A stretch of DNA of 55,141 nucleotides from an uncultured Pelagibacteraceae bacterium (lineage in GTDB: Bacteria; Pseudomonadota; Alphaproteobacteria; Pelagibacterales; Pelagibacteraceae). Shown in pieces: positions 34,319 through 44,970 of the stretch (positions within the stretch are counted from its first letter, which is position 1; each line of letters starts with the position of its first letter). The notes beneath the pieces were generated by a model. The model saw only the letters and a list, made by a program, of their open reading frames with translations, was not told the DNA's origin and searched no databases. The translations under genes were made by a program, and so were the position numbers. The stretch covers positions 1 through 55,141 of the forward strand of contig CACAYA010000005.1 in assembly GCA_902536575.1 (NCBI GenBank), in the 5' to 3' direction.

Positions 34319-35681
34319 TTTTGACTTTATTTTTTATAAGCCATAAACAAAACAAAGAAGGGATGACCATAATTGTAGTTAAAACGAAGAATGTTCCCCA
34401 ATCTCCATTTAGCCAATCTACTAGCGCGCCTGAAGATGATGCTAAAGTAGTTCTTCCAGCAGTACCTATTGAAGCAAGTAATGCATATTGAGTTGCAGTG
34501 TAAGTTCTATCAACCAATAAAGAAATAAAAGCAACAAAAGCCACTGTCGCAAATGCTGCAGTAATATCGTCAGCAATTACAGCGATTGCAAATAAAATTT
34601 CAGATTTTCCTGTCCAAGCCAAAACTGCAAATAAAAGATTTGTTATAGCCATTAGGCCTCCTGCAAAAAACATTGTTTTTATCGTTCCAGCTCTCATAGC
34701 CATTAAACCACCTAATAATGTAAATATTACAGTAGTAACCCAACCAAGTCCTTTTGAGTAAATTGCAATTTGTCCTTTTGAAAATCCGATTTCTTTATAA
34801 AAAACAATGGACATCCTTCCCATAAAAGCTTCACCAATTTTAAATAAAAAAACAAATGCTAATAGTCCTGCTGCGATAGCAAAGCCGTTTTTTTTAAAAA
34901 AACTAATAATAGGTCCTCCAATAGTTCCTGTGATATAGGCAATAAAATTTGTTACAAAATTACTCGATCCAAGTTTTTTTTCAATTAGTTGGTCTGTTTC
35001 TTTCTGTTTAGCCTGTCTATCTGTTTGAATAGGTTCATGAACAAACATTAAACCTATGTTCATTAAAATAATTAAAATTCCCAAAATTAAAAAAGTAGTT
35101 TGCCAATAGTTAGATACGCCTAAGTTTTCAAAAAATTCAGCTGTAAACAATGCAATAACACCTCCCAATTTATAACCAGTCCACCAACCTACAACAGCCA
35201 TTGCCGCACCTGCCGCCATAGATTTTCCTTCATTTTCACTTATTTGTTCAATTCTTAATGCATCTACAGTTATGTCTTGTGTAGCTGAGGCTATAGCTAT
35301 AATTAATCCTACACTTATCAATAGAGCTAAATTTTCTGTTGGATTTATTGCGCTCCAAACTACTAGGCATAGTAAAATTATGATTTGCATTAAGACTATC
35401 CATCCCCGTCTATGACCTAACTTTTTTGTTAAGTAAGGTATTTGGACTCTATCGATAATTGGAGCCCACAAGTAGTTAAAGGCGTATACACCGAAGATTA
35501 ATCCTGCCCAACCAATTGTAGATCTGCTTAGACCCTCTTCTTTTAACCAAAGACTTAAACTGCTTGCAATCAAGACCCAAGGAAAACCTGAGATTGCTCC
35601 TAACAAAAGAATTCTGAGCATTCTTTTGTCGTAATAAACAGAAAAAGTTTCAGATAGTGTTTGTTTTTTTACCTCAAGCAT
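34305..35681 (-). CDS. AmpG-like MFS transporter (muropeptide permease family)
   Basis: LLLGAISGFPWVLIASSLSLWLKEEGLSRSTIGW, ATQDITVDALRIE. Confidence 0.85.
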   Translation of the reverse strand: MLEVKKQTLSETFSVYYDKRMLRILLLGAISGFPWVLIASSLSLWLKEEGLSRSTIGWAGLIFGVYAFNYLWAPIIDRVQIPYLTKKLGHRRGWIVLMQIIILLCLVVWSAINPTENLALLISVGLIIAIASATQDITVDALRIEQISENEGKSMAAGAAMAVVGWWTGYKLGGVIALFTAEFFENLGVSNYWQTTFLILGILIILMNIGLMFVHEPIQTDRQAKQKETDQLIEKKLGSSNFVTNFIAYITGTIGGPIISFFKKNGFAIAAGLLAFVFLFKIGEAFMGRMSIVFYKEIGFSKGQIAIYSKGLGWVTTVIFTLLGGLMAMRAGTIKTMFFAGGLMAITNLLFAVLAWTGKSEILFAIAVIADDITAAFATVAFVAFISLLVDRTYTATQYALLASIGTAGRTTLASSSGALVDWLNGDWGTFFVLTTIMVIPSLFCLWLIKNKVKIGEK

Positions 35682-37121
35682 TTAGTTTTTCCAAAACGAT
35701 GGTAGAAATAATACTAGTATTGCGAATAACTCAAGTCTACCTAAAATCATCCCAAGAGACAAAACCCACTTTGATACATCTGGCAATGATGAAAAATCTC
35801 CATTTGGTCCAATTATAGGCCCTAAACCTGGGCCAACATTTGAGATAGATGTCGCGGCTCCAGATAGTGCAGTAATGAAATCAAGGCCAGTTAAGGATAA
35901 TAAAGCAGCTAAAATAAAAAAAATTACAAAATAAAAGAATATGAAAGATATAATAGATGCAATAAATTTTTCATCTATCAAATTTTGATCATACTTTATT
36001 AAAAAAACTCCTTTTGGATAAATAATTTTTTTAAGTTGATTTAATATAAAAAGATAAAGAATCTGAATTCTAAAAATTTTAATTCCACATGTGGTTGATC
36101 CTGCACATCCTCCAATGAACATTAATGCAAGAAAAATAGTTATTGGAAAACTTCCCCAGTTATCAAACTCAGCATTTACATAACCGGTTCCAGTTAAAAT
36201 AGAAATAGAATTAAAAAATATAGATCTAAACGAAAAGTTTTCATTACTAGTTAAAAACAAATAAAAACATAATATAATTACTGATAAAATTATAATTTTT
36301 AAAAATGATTTTATTTGAACATCATTTAAAAATATTTTTTTATTTCCACTTAAAAATTTAATGTAAGCAATAAAAGGAATACTTCCTAAAATTATAAACA
36401 CTATTGAGGAAATCTCAATATAAACGCTATTAAAATAACCTATAGACTGGTTATAGTTTGAGAACCCACCTGTTGCAATTGTTGTCATTGAATGAGTTAA
36501 GCTGTCAAATTTTCCCATTCCAAAAATCCAATAACTAACAGCACAAACTGCAGTTAAAGTTGAGTAAATATATATTAATCTTAATGCTATCTCTTTAGAC
36601 TTTGGAAGTATTTTTTCTGATGAGTCGTTGCTGGAAATTTTAAATAATTGCATTCCTCCAACATTCATTATCGGCATAAGTGTTATAGCCATTACAATTA
36701 TACCTATACCTCCTAACCATTGTAAAATAGCTCTCCATAAAAGAATACCTTTAGGGGCATTTTCCAAATTAGATATGATAGTTGAGCCAGTGGTAGTAAT
36801 TCCTGACATACTCTCAAAAAAGGCATCTGTAATTGACATTTCCATAGAAGAAAAAATGAAAGGTAAACATCCAAAAACTGCAACACTCAACCAAGATAAA
36901 GCTGTTAACAAAAAGGCTTGTTGTAGATTAACTTTTCTATCATGATCAATATTAGTTAAAAAAAAAAGTGCTCCAAAAACTATTGTTACAATTGACGCTC
37001 CAAAAAAAGATGAGTCAATTTCTGCATAAATAAATTGTATAATTATAGGGACAAACATAGACACCCCTAAGATTATTTGTAAAATTCCAAGTGTAAAAAA
37101 TACCGTTTTATAATTAGACAT
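35682..37121 (-). CDS. trkH: TrkH potassium transporter
   Basis: FFESMSGITTTGSTI, GGCAGSTTCGIKIFR, ATSISNVGPGLG selectivity loops. Confidence 0.93.
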   Translation of the reverse strand: MSNYKTVFFTLGILQIILGVSMFVPIIIQFIYAEIDSSFFGASIVTIVFGALFFLTNIDHDRKVNLQQAFLLTALSWLSVAVFGCLPFIFSSMEMSITDAFFESMSGITTTGSTIISNLENAPKGILLWRAILQWLGGIGIIVMAITLMPIMNVGGMQLFKISSNDSSEKILPKSKEIALRLIYIYSTLTAVCAVSYWIFGMGKFDSLTHSMTTIATGGFSNYNQSIGYFNSVYIEISSIVFIILGSIPFIAYIKFLSGNKKIFLNDVQIKSFLKIIILSVIILCFYLFLTSNENFSFRSIFFNSISILTGTGYVNAEFDNWGSFPITIFLALMFIGGCAGSTTCGIKIFRIQILYLFILNQLKKIIYPKGVFLIKYDQNLIDEKFIASIISFIFFYFVIFFILAALLSLTGLDFITALSGAATSISNVGPGLGPIIGPNGDFSSLPDVSKWVLSLGMILGRLELFAILVLFLPSFWKN

Positions 37122-37209
37122 TTTGAAAGAACATTATTTTATGGTAAATAAATTTCAACTCTATAAGAATTAATAAAATCACTAATTTGAGATTTTAGAA
37201 GAACAATTC

Positions 37210-38772
37210 ATGATTAAAAAAGAAGTTTTAGACAAAACCAGTGCATGGCCTTTTGTAGAAGCCAAAAAAATGTTGAGAGAAAGAAAATCGTTCATTGAAA
37301 AAAAAGGAAAAATAACATTACAAACTGGATACGGACCAAGCGGATTACCTCACATAGGTACTTTTGGAGAAGTTGCAAGAACTTCTATGATGGTAAATGC
37401 TTTAAAGCAATTAACTGATTTTCCTACTGAAATTATAACTTTTTCGGATGATATGGATGGTCTAAGAAAAGTTCCAGAAAATATCCCTAACCAAAATTTG
37501 TTAAACGAAAATCTTCACAAGCCATTAACCGAGGTTCCAGACCCATTTGGAAAATTTAACAGTTTTGGTGAACATAATAATGAAATGTTAAAGGATTTTT
37601 TAAATAGTTTTAACTTTAAATATAGCTTTAAAAGTTCAACGGATTTGTACAAAACTGGATACTTTAACTCAACACTAAAAATAATTTTAGATAATTATGA
37701 TGGTATAATGAATATTATACTCCCAACCTTAGGTAAAGAACGTCAAAAAACCTACTGTCCATTTTTACCTATATGTCCTGACACTGGTCATGTACTTGAA
37801 ATACCAGTTGTAGAAATTAATAAAGAAAAATCTCAAATAATTTTCGACAACAAAGGTAAAAAACTTGAAAAAAGTATTCTTGATGGAAACTGTAAACTTC
37901 AATGGAAGGTTGACTGGGCAATGAGGTGGTATGCTCTTGATATTGACTTTGAAATGTATGGTAAAGATTTAATTGAAAGTGCAATATTATCTACAAAAAT
38001 TATCAACTTATTTGGTAAAAAGAATCCCTCAGGCTTTGCATATGAGTTATTTTTAGATGAAAAAGGTGAAAAGATTTCTAAATCGAAGGGAAATGGAATT
38101 ACTATTGATCAATGGTTGAAGTATGCATCTCCTGAAAGTTTATCTTTATATATGTATCAAAACCCGAAAAGGGCAAAAAAACTATATAAAGAAATTGTTC
38201 CAAAGGCTGTAGACGAATATTTAGATAATATTGAAAAATCTAAAAAACAAACAGATCAGCAACTGATAATGAATCCGGTCTGGCATGTTCATGAAGGCAA
38301 AATCCCAACTGAAGAAATGATTATGACTTTTTCCATGTTGCTTAACTTAGTTGAAACAAGTAATGCAGATAGCAAGGATTTACTTTGGAAATTTGTTAAA
38401 AAATATAAACCAAATATCCAAGAAAAAAAATCTCCAATCTTTGATGGATTAGTTGAATATGCAATTAAATATTTTAATGACGTAATTAAATCACAAAAAA
38501 AATACAAAAAACCAAGTGAAAGTGAAAAAAAAGCTCTTCTAGCTTTAATTAAAACTTTAGAAACATGTAATGATGGAATGTCACCTGAAGAAATCCAAAC
38601 TTTAATTTATTCAGTTGGTAAAGAAAATGGATATGCTGATAAACTAAGAGACTGGTTTAAGTTAATTTATGAGGTTGTTTTTGGTGATGAAAATGGTCCA
38701 AGAATGGGTTTTTTCATAAGTTTTTTTGGTGTAAACGAAACTAAAGAGCTTATAACGAATAAATTAAAATAA
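37210..38772 (+). CDS. lysK: class I lysyl-tRNA synthetase
   Basis: SGLPHIGTFGE (HIGH) and EKISKSKGNG (KMSKS). Confidence 0.93.
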   Translation: MIKKEVLDKTSAWPFVEAKKMLRERKSFIEKKGKITLQTGYGPSGLPHIGTFGEVARTSMMVNALKQLTDFPTEIITFSDDMDGLRKVPENIPNQNLLNENLHKPLTEVPDPFGKFNSFGEHNNEMLKDFLNSFNFKYSFKSSTDLYKTGYFNSTLKIILDNYDGIMNIILPTLGKERQKTYCPFLPICPDTGHVLEIPVVEINKEKSQIIFDNKGKKLEKSILDGNCKLQWKVDWAMRWYALDIDFEMYGKDLIESAILSTKIINLFGKKNPSGFAYELFLDEKGEKISKSKGNGITIDQWLKYASPESLSLYMYQNPKRAKKLYKEIVPKAVDEYLDNIEKSKKQTDQQLIMNPVWHVHEGKIPTEEMIMTFSMLLNLVETSNADSKDLLWKFVKKYKPNIQEKKSPIFDGLVEYAIKYFNDVIKSQKKYKKPSESEKKALLALIKTLETCNDGMSPEEIQTLIYSVGKENGYADKLRDWFKLIYEVVFGDENGPRMGFFISFFGVNETKELITNKLK

Positions 38773-39824
38773 TGTTTTCAAATTTAAGATCATTAATATT
38801 TAAAATAGATCCTGAACGAGCTCACTTTTTAGCAATACAGTCACTCAAACTCAACCTAGTTTCAAATATCTTTGATGACCATAAAAATGATTCCATTTTT
38901 AAGACTAAAATTTTTAACAAAGAATTAAACAATCCCATCGGGATAGCGGCAGGTTTTGATAAGAATGCTGAAGTCTACAACCCTTTATTTAAGTTGGGAT
39001 TTGGATTGGTAGAAGTTGGTACAATTACACCTTTAAAACAATATGGGAATAGTAAACCTAGAGTTTTTAGATTAGTAGAAGACCAAGCACTTATAAATAG
39101 ATTGGGCTTTAACAATCATGGTTCAGATGTGGTATTGAATAGGATTAAATCAAATAATAAACTGGGAGTGTTAGGAATTAACGTTGGTCCTAATAAAGAT
39201 TCTGATAATCGAATAAATGATTATTTAATAGGAATTGAAAAATTCCACGAAGTTGCAGATTATATTACTATTAATATCTCTTCACCAAATACTGAGAACT
39301 TAAGAAATTTTCATGATGAAAGAAAATTGCAGGATTTACTTAAATCTGTTTCAGAAAAGAAAAAAAGTTTAGATTCAAATATTCCAATAGTAGTAAAAAT
39401 TTCACCTGATATAGATGAAAATCAGATAAATCTAATTTCAGAAATTCTTTTAGAAAATGATATAAGTGGAATAATTATTTCAAACACTTCAGAGTCATCT
39501 AGAGATATTTTAAAAAATATTCAAAGACATCAAAAAGGAGGATTGTCTGGAAAACCTATTGAGAAAAAATCAAATTTATTAATAAACAAGTTTTACAATC
39601 TATTAAAAGGTAAAATTAAGATTATTGGAGTAGGAGGAGTAGACTCTGGACAATCAGCTTACGAAAAGTTTTTACTAGGTGCAGACTACATTCAATTATA
39701 TACAGGAATGGTTTTTCAAGGTCCAAATATAGCTAGTATTATTAAAAAAGACCTAAAAGAATTATTGACTAGAGATGGTGTTAAGAATTTTAGCGAAATT
39801 GTAGGAAATAAAACTCTTTCTTAA
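38772..39824 (+). CDS. pyrD: dihydroorotate dehydrogenase (quinone, class 2)
   Basis: NPIGIAAGFDKNAEVYNPLFKLGFG, ISSPNTENLR. Confidence 0.96.
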   Translation: MFSNLRSLIFKIDPERAHFLAIQSLKLNLVSNIFDDHKNDSIFKTKIFNKELNNPIGIAAGFDKNAEVYNPLFKLGFGLVEVGTITPLKQYGNSKPRVFRLVEDQALINRLGFNNHGSDVVLNRIKSNNKLGVLGINVGPNKDSDNRINDYLIGIEKFHEVADYITINISSPNTENLRNFHDERKLQDLLKSVSEKKKSLDSNIPIVVKISPDIDENQINLISEILLENDISGIIISNTSESSRDILKNIQRHQKGGLSGKPIEKKSNLLINKFYNLLKGKIKIIGVGGVDSGQSAYEKFLLGADYIQLYTGMVFQGPNIASIIKKDLKELLTRDGVKNFSEIVGNKTLS

Positions 39825-39835
39825 TTCTAATAAAC

Positions 39836-39864
39836 TTGACGCCACCAACATCTAACCTTATATA
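39836..39864 (+). promoter_or_regulatory. sigma70 promoter for rpmB (TTGACG-N17-TATATA)
   Basis: -35 at 39836-39841, -10 at 39859-39864; ATG only 12 nt after the -10. Confidence 0.65.
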
Positions 39865-39876
39865 GGCACTACTATT

Positions 39877-40188
39877 ATGTCAAAAAAATGTGAACTTACT
39901 GGAAAAATTCCTATGAAAGGTCATAACGTTAGTCACGCTAATAATAAAACTAAGAGAAGATTTTTGCCTAATCTTAAGAAAGTAAAGTTTACTAGTGAGC
40001 TAATGAAAAGAAGCTTAAAATTAACAGTAAGTAATGCTGGAGTTAGATCAGTTGATAAAAAAGGGAGTTTTGACGAATATTTGAAGACTGTAAAAAATAA
40101 AAACTTATCCCCAAGACTTAAAAAATTAAAAAAAGGTATTCTAATTAAATCCCCATTTAAGAAAAAACCTTTAGCAAAATCAGCGTAA
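39877..40188 (+). CDS. rpmB: 50S ribosomal protein L28
   Basis: [29 protein letters not shown]. Confidence 0.97.
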   Translation: MSKKCELTGKIPMKGHNVSHANNKTKRRFLPNLKKVKFTSELMKRSLKLTVSNAGVRSVDKKGSFDEYLKTVKNKNLSPRLKKLKKGILIKSPFKKKPLAKSA

Positions 40189-40736
40189 TGAATAGATTAT
40201 TCTTATTTCTCTCATTTTTAATGGGAGTGGTTGTTTTATCCTCAAATTATTTAGTTCAATTTCCAATTAAATATTATGGTTTAGAAGAAATTCTAACTTA
40301 TGGAGCATTTAGTTACCCAATAGCTTTTTTAATAACAGACTTAGCAAACAGATCTTACGGAAAATTGGTTGCAAGAAAAATTGTTTATATTGGTTTTGCG
40401 ATAGGAATAAGTTTTACTCTTATATTCTCAACAAATTTTGCAGATCTAATTTCAGTAAGAATTGCAATCGGTTCAGGAACAGCTTTTTTAGTAGCTCAAC
40501 TATTAGATGTCCAAATATTTGACCAATTAAGAAAAAAAAAGTGGTTTATTGCTCCTTTAACATCATCTCTAATTGGATCTACGATTGATACATTTTTATT
40601 TTTTTCAATATCATTTTATGCAACAGGTATTCCGTGGGTTACCTTATCTTTAGGAGATTTAGCAGTTAAGATACTCGTTGCCCTTGTTATGTTAATTCCA
40701 TTCAGAATTCTTCTAGGTACTTTAAAACCGGTATAG
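40188..40736 (+). CDS. VUT/YhhQ family queuosine precursor transporter
   Basis: TYGAFSYPIAFLITDLANRSYGKLVARKIVY. Confidence 0.85.
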   Translation: MNRLFLFLSFLMGVVVLSSNYLVQFPIKYYGLEEILTYGAFSYPIAFLITDLANRSYGKLVARKIVYIGFAIGISFTLIFSTNFADLISVRIAIGSGTAFLVAQLLDVQIFDQLRKKKWFIAPLTSSLIGSTIDTFLFFSISFYATGIPWVTLSLGDLAVKILVALVMLIPFRILLGTLKPV

Positions 40737-40737
40737 T

Positions 40738-41808
40738 TTAGATTTTAGGCTCTTGTTGTGTCATACAATGAATAGCTCCAAAACCCCAAATGAGTTTAGT
40801 GCAGTCAATTGGTATAATTTTTTTATTTTTAAAAAATTTTTTAAAAATTAAAATTACTTTTTTATCATTTTTGTCGTTAAAGATTGGTAATAGCACTATT
40901 TTATTAGCAATATAAAAATTCAGATAACTTGCAGGAACTCTTACTTTTTCAATATATATAGGCTTAGGCATTGGTACTTCAATTATTTTAAATTTTTTTT
41001 TATTTATATTTTTAGCGTTCTTTAAAATATTTAAATTTTCTTTTAAATTTTTATAATTCTTGTCATTTTTATTTTTTTCGACTGCAGTCATAATTACGTC
41101 TTTAGAGACAAACCTTGAAATATCATCGATGTGTCCGTGTGTATCGTCTCCTTTAATCCCCTTATTAAGCCAAATGAAATTTTTAACATTTAAATATTTA
41201 CTTAATGTTTTTTCTAAAGATTTTTTTGTTATCCCGGGATTTCTTTCTTGTACTTTGCTTAAAAGACATTCCTTCGTTAGAAGAACTGATCCTTTACCAT
41301 TGACATCTATAGCACCTCCCTCCAATACTAATTGTTTTGTCTTATTATTAATCTTAATAACAGGATCTATTTTTTTTACTTTAGTTAAATTTGATAATTT
41401 ATTGTTGATATTGTTGTCTTTTTTATAATCTTTGTATTTACTCCATGCATTGAATTTAAAATTTACAATTAACTTTTTTTTGGCCTTTTCATTTATTATA
41501 TATATTGGACCAGAGTCTCTTAACCAAATCCGATTAGTGGTTATATTGTAAAAAATAATATTTTGTAACTTATTAGGAAATTTACCTAATAAATTTATAA
41601 TTTTTTTTTTGTCTTTATAATTATTTATTAATAAATTTATCTTTTGTGATCTTGATAATTCACTTATTATTTGTGTAACTACTTTTGGGATATTTTTAAA
41701 AAGACCAGGCCAGTCACTTTTGTTGTATGGCCACGCAATCCATACACTCTCTTGCAACTCCCATTCTGCAGGCATTCTGTAGCCTATAAGAGATAAATTA
41801 TTATTCAT
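40738..41808 (-). CDS. aguA: agmatine deiminase
   Basis: MPAEWELQESVWIAWPYN; catalytic Cys in GFGAIHCMTQQEP. Confidence 0.93.
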   Translation of the reverse strand: MNNNLSLIGYRMPAEWELQESVWIAWPYNKSDWPGLFKNIPKVVTQIISELSRSQKINLLINNYKDKKKIINLLGKFPNKLQNIIFYNITTNRIWLRDSGPIYIINEKAKKKLIVNFKFNAWSKYKDYKKDNNINNKLSNLTKVKKIDPVIKINNKTKQLVLEGGAIDVNGKGSVLLTKECLLSKVQERNPGITKKSLEKTLSKYLNVKNFIWLNKGIKGDDTHGHIDDISRFVSKDVIMTAVEKNKNDKNYKNLKENLNILKNAKNINKKKFKIIEVPMPKPIYIEKVRVPASYLNFYIANKIVLLPIFNDKNDKKVILIFKKFFKNKKIIPIDCTKLIWGFGAIHCMTQQEPKI

Positions 41809-42682
41809 CTTTAGGGTTTTTTAGAAGTCCTTTGTAATAATCTATTCTTCTATCTCTTAAAAATGGCCAATGATTTCTAGCTGTTTCAATTTTATTTAGA
41901 TCAATGCTAGTAATTAAAATTTCCTCTTTATCTGATTTTGATTTCGCAATAATATTTCCATTGGGATCGATAATCATTGAGTTACCCCAAAAGTGTATTT
42001 TTCTTTTTCCTGTTTTCTCTAAACCAATTCTATTTATAGCAGCAACGAATACGCCATTTGCTATGGCGTGAGATCTTTGGATGGTTATCCATGCTTCTAA
42101 TTGGGATTTTCCAAACAGTTTTTTCTCTTTAGGGTGCCAACCAATCGCTGTTGGATAAAATAAAATTTCTGCTCCTTTTAGCGTTGTTAGCCTGGCAGCT
42201 TCTGGAAACCATTGATCCCAGCAAATCAAAGAACCAACTTTTCCATATTTTGTTTTTGTAGATTTAAAACCTAAATCTCCTGGAGTGAAGTAGAATTTTT
42301 CATAATAACCTGGATCATCTGGAATATGCATTTTTCTATACTTTGATATAATTTTACCCTTGTCATCAATTACAATGCTTGTGTTATGATAAAAACCAGT
42401 AGTTTTTTTTTCAAATAAAGAAATCATTAAAAAAACAGATAGTTCTTTGGCTAATTTACAATATATATCTGATAATCTACCTGGAATTTTTTCTGCTAAC
42501 TTAAACTTAGCATGATTTTCACTTTGACAAAAATATGGAGATAAAAATAGTTCAGGAAGACATATTATTTTTGCTTTTTTCTTTGCTGCTTCTTTAATCT
42601 TAATTATAGAATTTTCTATATTTTTATTCTGATTATCAAAAACTTTAGTTTGAATTAAACCAATTGTAGTTTTTTTTGCCAT
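41801..42682 (-). CDS. aguB: N-carbamoylputrescine amidase
   Basis: CLPELFLSPYFCQSE, GSLICWDQWFPEAARLTTLKGAEILFYPTAIG. Confidence 0.93.
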   Translation of the reverse strand: MAKKTTIGLIQTKVFDNQNKNIENSIIKIKEAAKKKAKIICLPELFLSPYFCQSENHAKFKLAEKIPGRLSDIYCKLAKELSVFLMISLFEKKTTGFYHNTSIVIDDKGKIISKYRKMHIPDDPGYYEKFYFTPGDLGFKSTKTKYGKVGSLICWDQWFPEAARLTTLKGAEILFYPTAIGWHPKEKKLFGKSQLEAWITIQRSHAIANGVFVAAINRIGLEKTGKRKIHFWGNSMIIDPNGNIIAKSKSDKEEILITSIDLNKIETARNHWPFLRDRRIDYYKGLLKNPKDE

Positions 42683-42689
42683 GAATTAT

Positions 42690-43730
42690 TTAAAAAATAT
42701 TTGAAAAATTTTTCCGATCTCTACTCTTCCATTTTCCTCTATGGTAAGCATCACTAGCTATAAGAGGCAAAACACTTGTAGCTTCTGCGAAAACCATTTG
42801 TTCTTTTGTGATATCAACTTTACCCCAAGAACTTGCCTCTTTTAGAGTTGAGCTACTACATGCTCCATCTCTACTATCTGCAACTGTAATTTGAACAGCA
42901 TACTTGTGCATATCAACATCTTTTCCTAAAAGTTCTGCACAAATAACTGTATCTTGAATGAAATTCTTTGGTACTCCACCACCTATCATAAATAATCCTG
43001 AGCCTTTGGATTTAATCTTTATTTCTGTAAGTTCTCTAAATTCTCTAACAGAGTCAATCGTCATGTGTTCCTTTGGATTTTTTTCTTGGTGCATTACTAA
43101 ACCAAATCCTGCACTAGAATCTGTAAAGGCAGGGCAGAAAATTGGTACATTATTATCAAATGCAGTTTCAATTAATGAAGCTTTCTTTTTTGAATTCTTT
43201 TTTAGATATTTCCCCATTTCATGAATGAATTCTCTAGATGTGTAACTCCTTGGTTCTAATGAATTTGCTATATCACATATTATTTTGTCACACATTTGAA
43301 GTTCTTCCTCATCAATATAAGTGTCGTAAATTCTATCAATATAGTTATTTCTTAACTCGGTATCATTTTGAAACTGTGAGCCTTGATAATGTTTAAACCC
43401 TAGTGCTTCAAAAAAATCCATATCTACAATTGAGGCGCCAGTTGCAACAATTGCATCGACCATATTATATTTAACTAAATCCTTATATATATTCATACAT
43501 CCTGCAGCTGATGTTGATCCAGCCAAAGTTAGGAAAATTGTACAATCTTTATCTTTCAACATTTCATTATAAATATTTGCTGCATTAGCAGTCTCTCTAG
43601 ACACAAAAGACATTTTTTCCATTGATGAGATTATCTTTCTTGAATCAAAGGAGGTGATATCAATGTGTTCTACTGGGTTTTTTAAGAAATCTTTTTTACT
43701 ATTGTGACCCAGAATTTTTTGGTCTGACAT
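42690..43730 (-). CDS. deoxyhypusine synthase-like protein, probable homospermidine synthase (SpeY type)
   Basis: DHS fold (LTLAGSTSAAG, DAIVATGAS) with catalytic EASSWGKVD Lys; lacks the eIF5A-type ARPDEA segment. Confidence 0.85.
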   Translation of the reverse strand: MSDQKILGHNSKKDFLKNPVEHIDITSFDSRKIISSMEKMSFVSRETANAANIYNEMLKDKDCTIFLTLAGSTSAAGCMNIYKDLVKYNMVDAIVATGASIVDMDFFEALGFKHYQGSQFQNDTELRNNYIDRIYDTYIDEEELQMCDKIICDIANSLEPRSYTSREFIHEMGKYLKKNSKKKASLIETAFDNNVPIFCPAFTDSSAGFGLVMHQEKNPKEHMTIDSVREFRELTEIKIKSKGSGLFMIGGGVPKNFIQDTVICAELLGKDVDMHKYAVQITVADSRDGACSSSTLKEASSWGKVDITKEQMVFAEATSVLPLIASDAYHRGKWKSRDRKNFSNIF

Positions 43731-44914
43731 TAAGCGACCATACTAGCTTTATTGCTATCTTTATCGTACATGGTCATTATTGGTTTATCTTCAACTTCAT
43801 AAATCTCATCCGAATAGTATCCATTGAATTGGGTTCTAAAAGTTAATCCATAAGCTCCAAGCTGACCAAGTTCTATATAATCATTTTCTTTAATATTGTT
43901 TGGAAGCAAAAAAGGACCCTTCATATAATCCATGCTATCACATGTCGGACCAAAGAAATCAAAAGCTGTTAACTTTTTAGAAATAATTTTATTTGAATTT
44001 TCTTTTATCATTTTTGATGGGTAAACAATATTAGGTGTACCAGCATCAAATAGAGTACCATACGTACCATCATTTATATAAAGCTTTTGTTTCTTTCTAA
44101 GGTTAACTTTAACAATTGTTGATCCACTTTCTGCAACTAAAGCTCTTCCAGGTTCACAAATTATTTTTGGCAAAGTTTCAAGTTTTAAATTTTCTAAACT
44201 TTTTTTAATTTCATTAAAATAACTATTTAATGATTGAGGAATTAAATCAGGATAGATAGTTGGAAATCCACCTCCTATATTTATATAATCTGGAACTATT
44301 TTTGTTTTTTTTATTATATTTCCAATTTCTGTTATACCCTTCGAGTAAGAAATTGGATGCATACATTGAGATCCAACATGAAAACTTAAACCTATTTTTT
44401 TTGCATGTTGTTTTGCTAATCTTGCTAAACCTACAGCCTCAGAAGTTAAAGCTCCAAACTTTTTTGATAAGTCTATTTCCGCATGTTCATTTGAAACTGC
44501 CACTCTTACAAATAATTCTAAATCTTTTGCATTATTTGTACTTTCTATAATTTTGATTAATTCATCTTTAGTATCTAATGAAAAAGTCTTAACATTATAA
44601 TTAAAATAAGCTTCCTTAATACTTTCTCTACTTTTTACAGTATGCATGTATGAGCATTTTGCACTATGACTAAAATTTCTTATGGTTTTTATTTCTTCAA
44701 TTGATGCAACATCAAATTGCTCTATTCCGCTATCTATTATTGTTTTAACTACTAATGGATTAGGATTTGTCTTTACAGCATATAAAACTGTTCCTGAGAA
44801 TTTTTTTAAAAAAAATTTTACAGCAGATTCAATTGAGCTTTTTCTAATACAATATACTGGTTTTTCAGGTTTCAGTTGATTTACAAGTTCTTCAACTGAT
44901 TTAAATTTTTGCAT
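43730..44914 (-). CDS. ornithine (basic amino acid) decarboxylase, alanine racemase fold
   Basis: LYAVKTNPNP PLP-Lys, HVGSQC, ICEPGRALVAESG, FGPTCDSMD; ATG at 44914 with GGAGG at 44927-44923. Confidence 0.92.
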   Translation of the reverse strand: MQKFKSVEELVNQLKPEKPVYCIRKSSIESAVKFFLKKFSGTVLYAVKTNPNPLVVKTIIDSGIEQFDVASIEEIKTIRNFSHSAKCSYMHTVKSRESIKEAYFNYNVKTFSLDTKDELIKIIESTNNAKDLELFVRVAVSNEHAEIDLSKKFGALTSEAVGLARLAKQHAKKIGLSFHVGSQCMHPISYSKGITEIGNIIKKTKIVPDYINIGGGFPTIYPDLIPQSLNSYFNEIKKSLENLKLETLPKIICEPGRALVAESGSTIVKVNLRKKQKLYINDGTYGTLFDAGTPNIVYPSKMIKENSNKIISKKLTAFDFFGPTCDSMDYMKGPFLLPNNIKENDYIELGQLGAYGLTFRTQFNGYYSDEIYEVEDKPIMTMYDKDSNKASMVA

Positions 44915-44945
44915 TTTTAATGCCTCCAAAAAAATTTAACAAAAA

Positions 44946-44970
44946 AAAGTCTTTTAATTAAAAAAACTTT
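44946..44970 (-). terminator. terminator-like hairpin in the ODC leader (putative attenuator)
   Basis: Minus RNA AAAGUUUUUUUAAUUAAAAGACUUU: 10 bp stem incl. one U-G, followed by five more U; lies 5' of the SD. Confidence 0.4.

Noticed and set aside
37210-38772. Class I lysyl-tRNA synthetase as a lateral-transfer novelty
   Set aside because: Class I LysRS is already known in many alphaproteobacteria, so it is not unexpected here.
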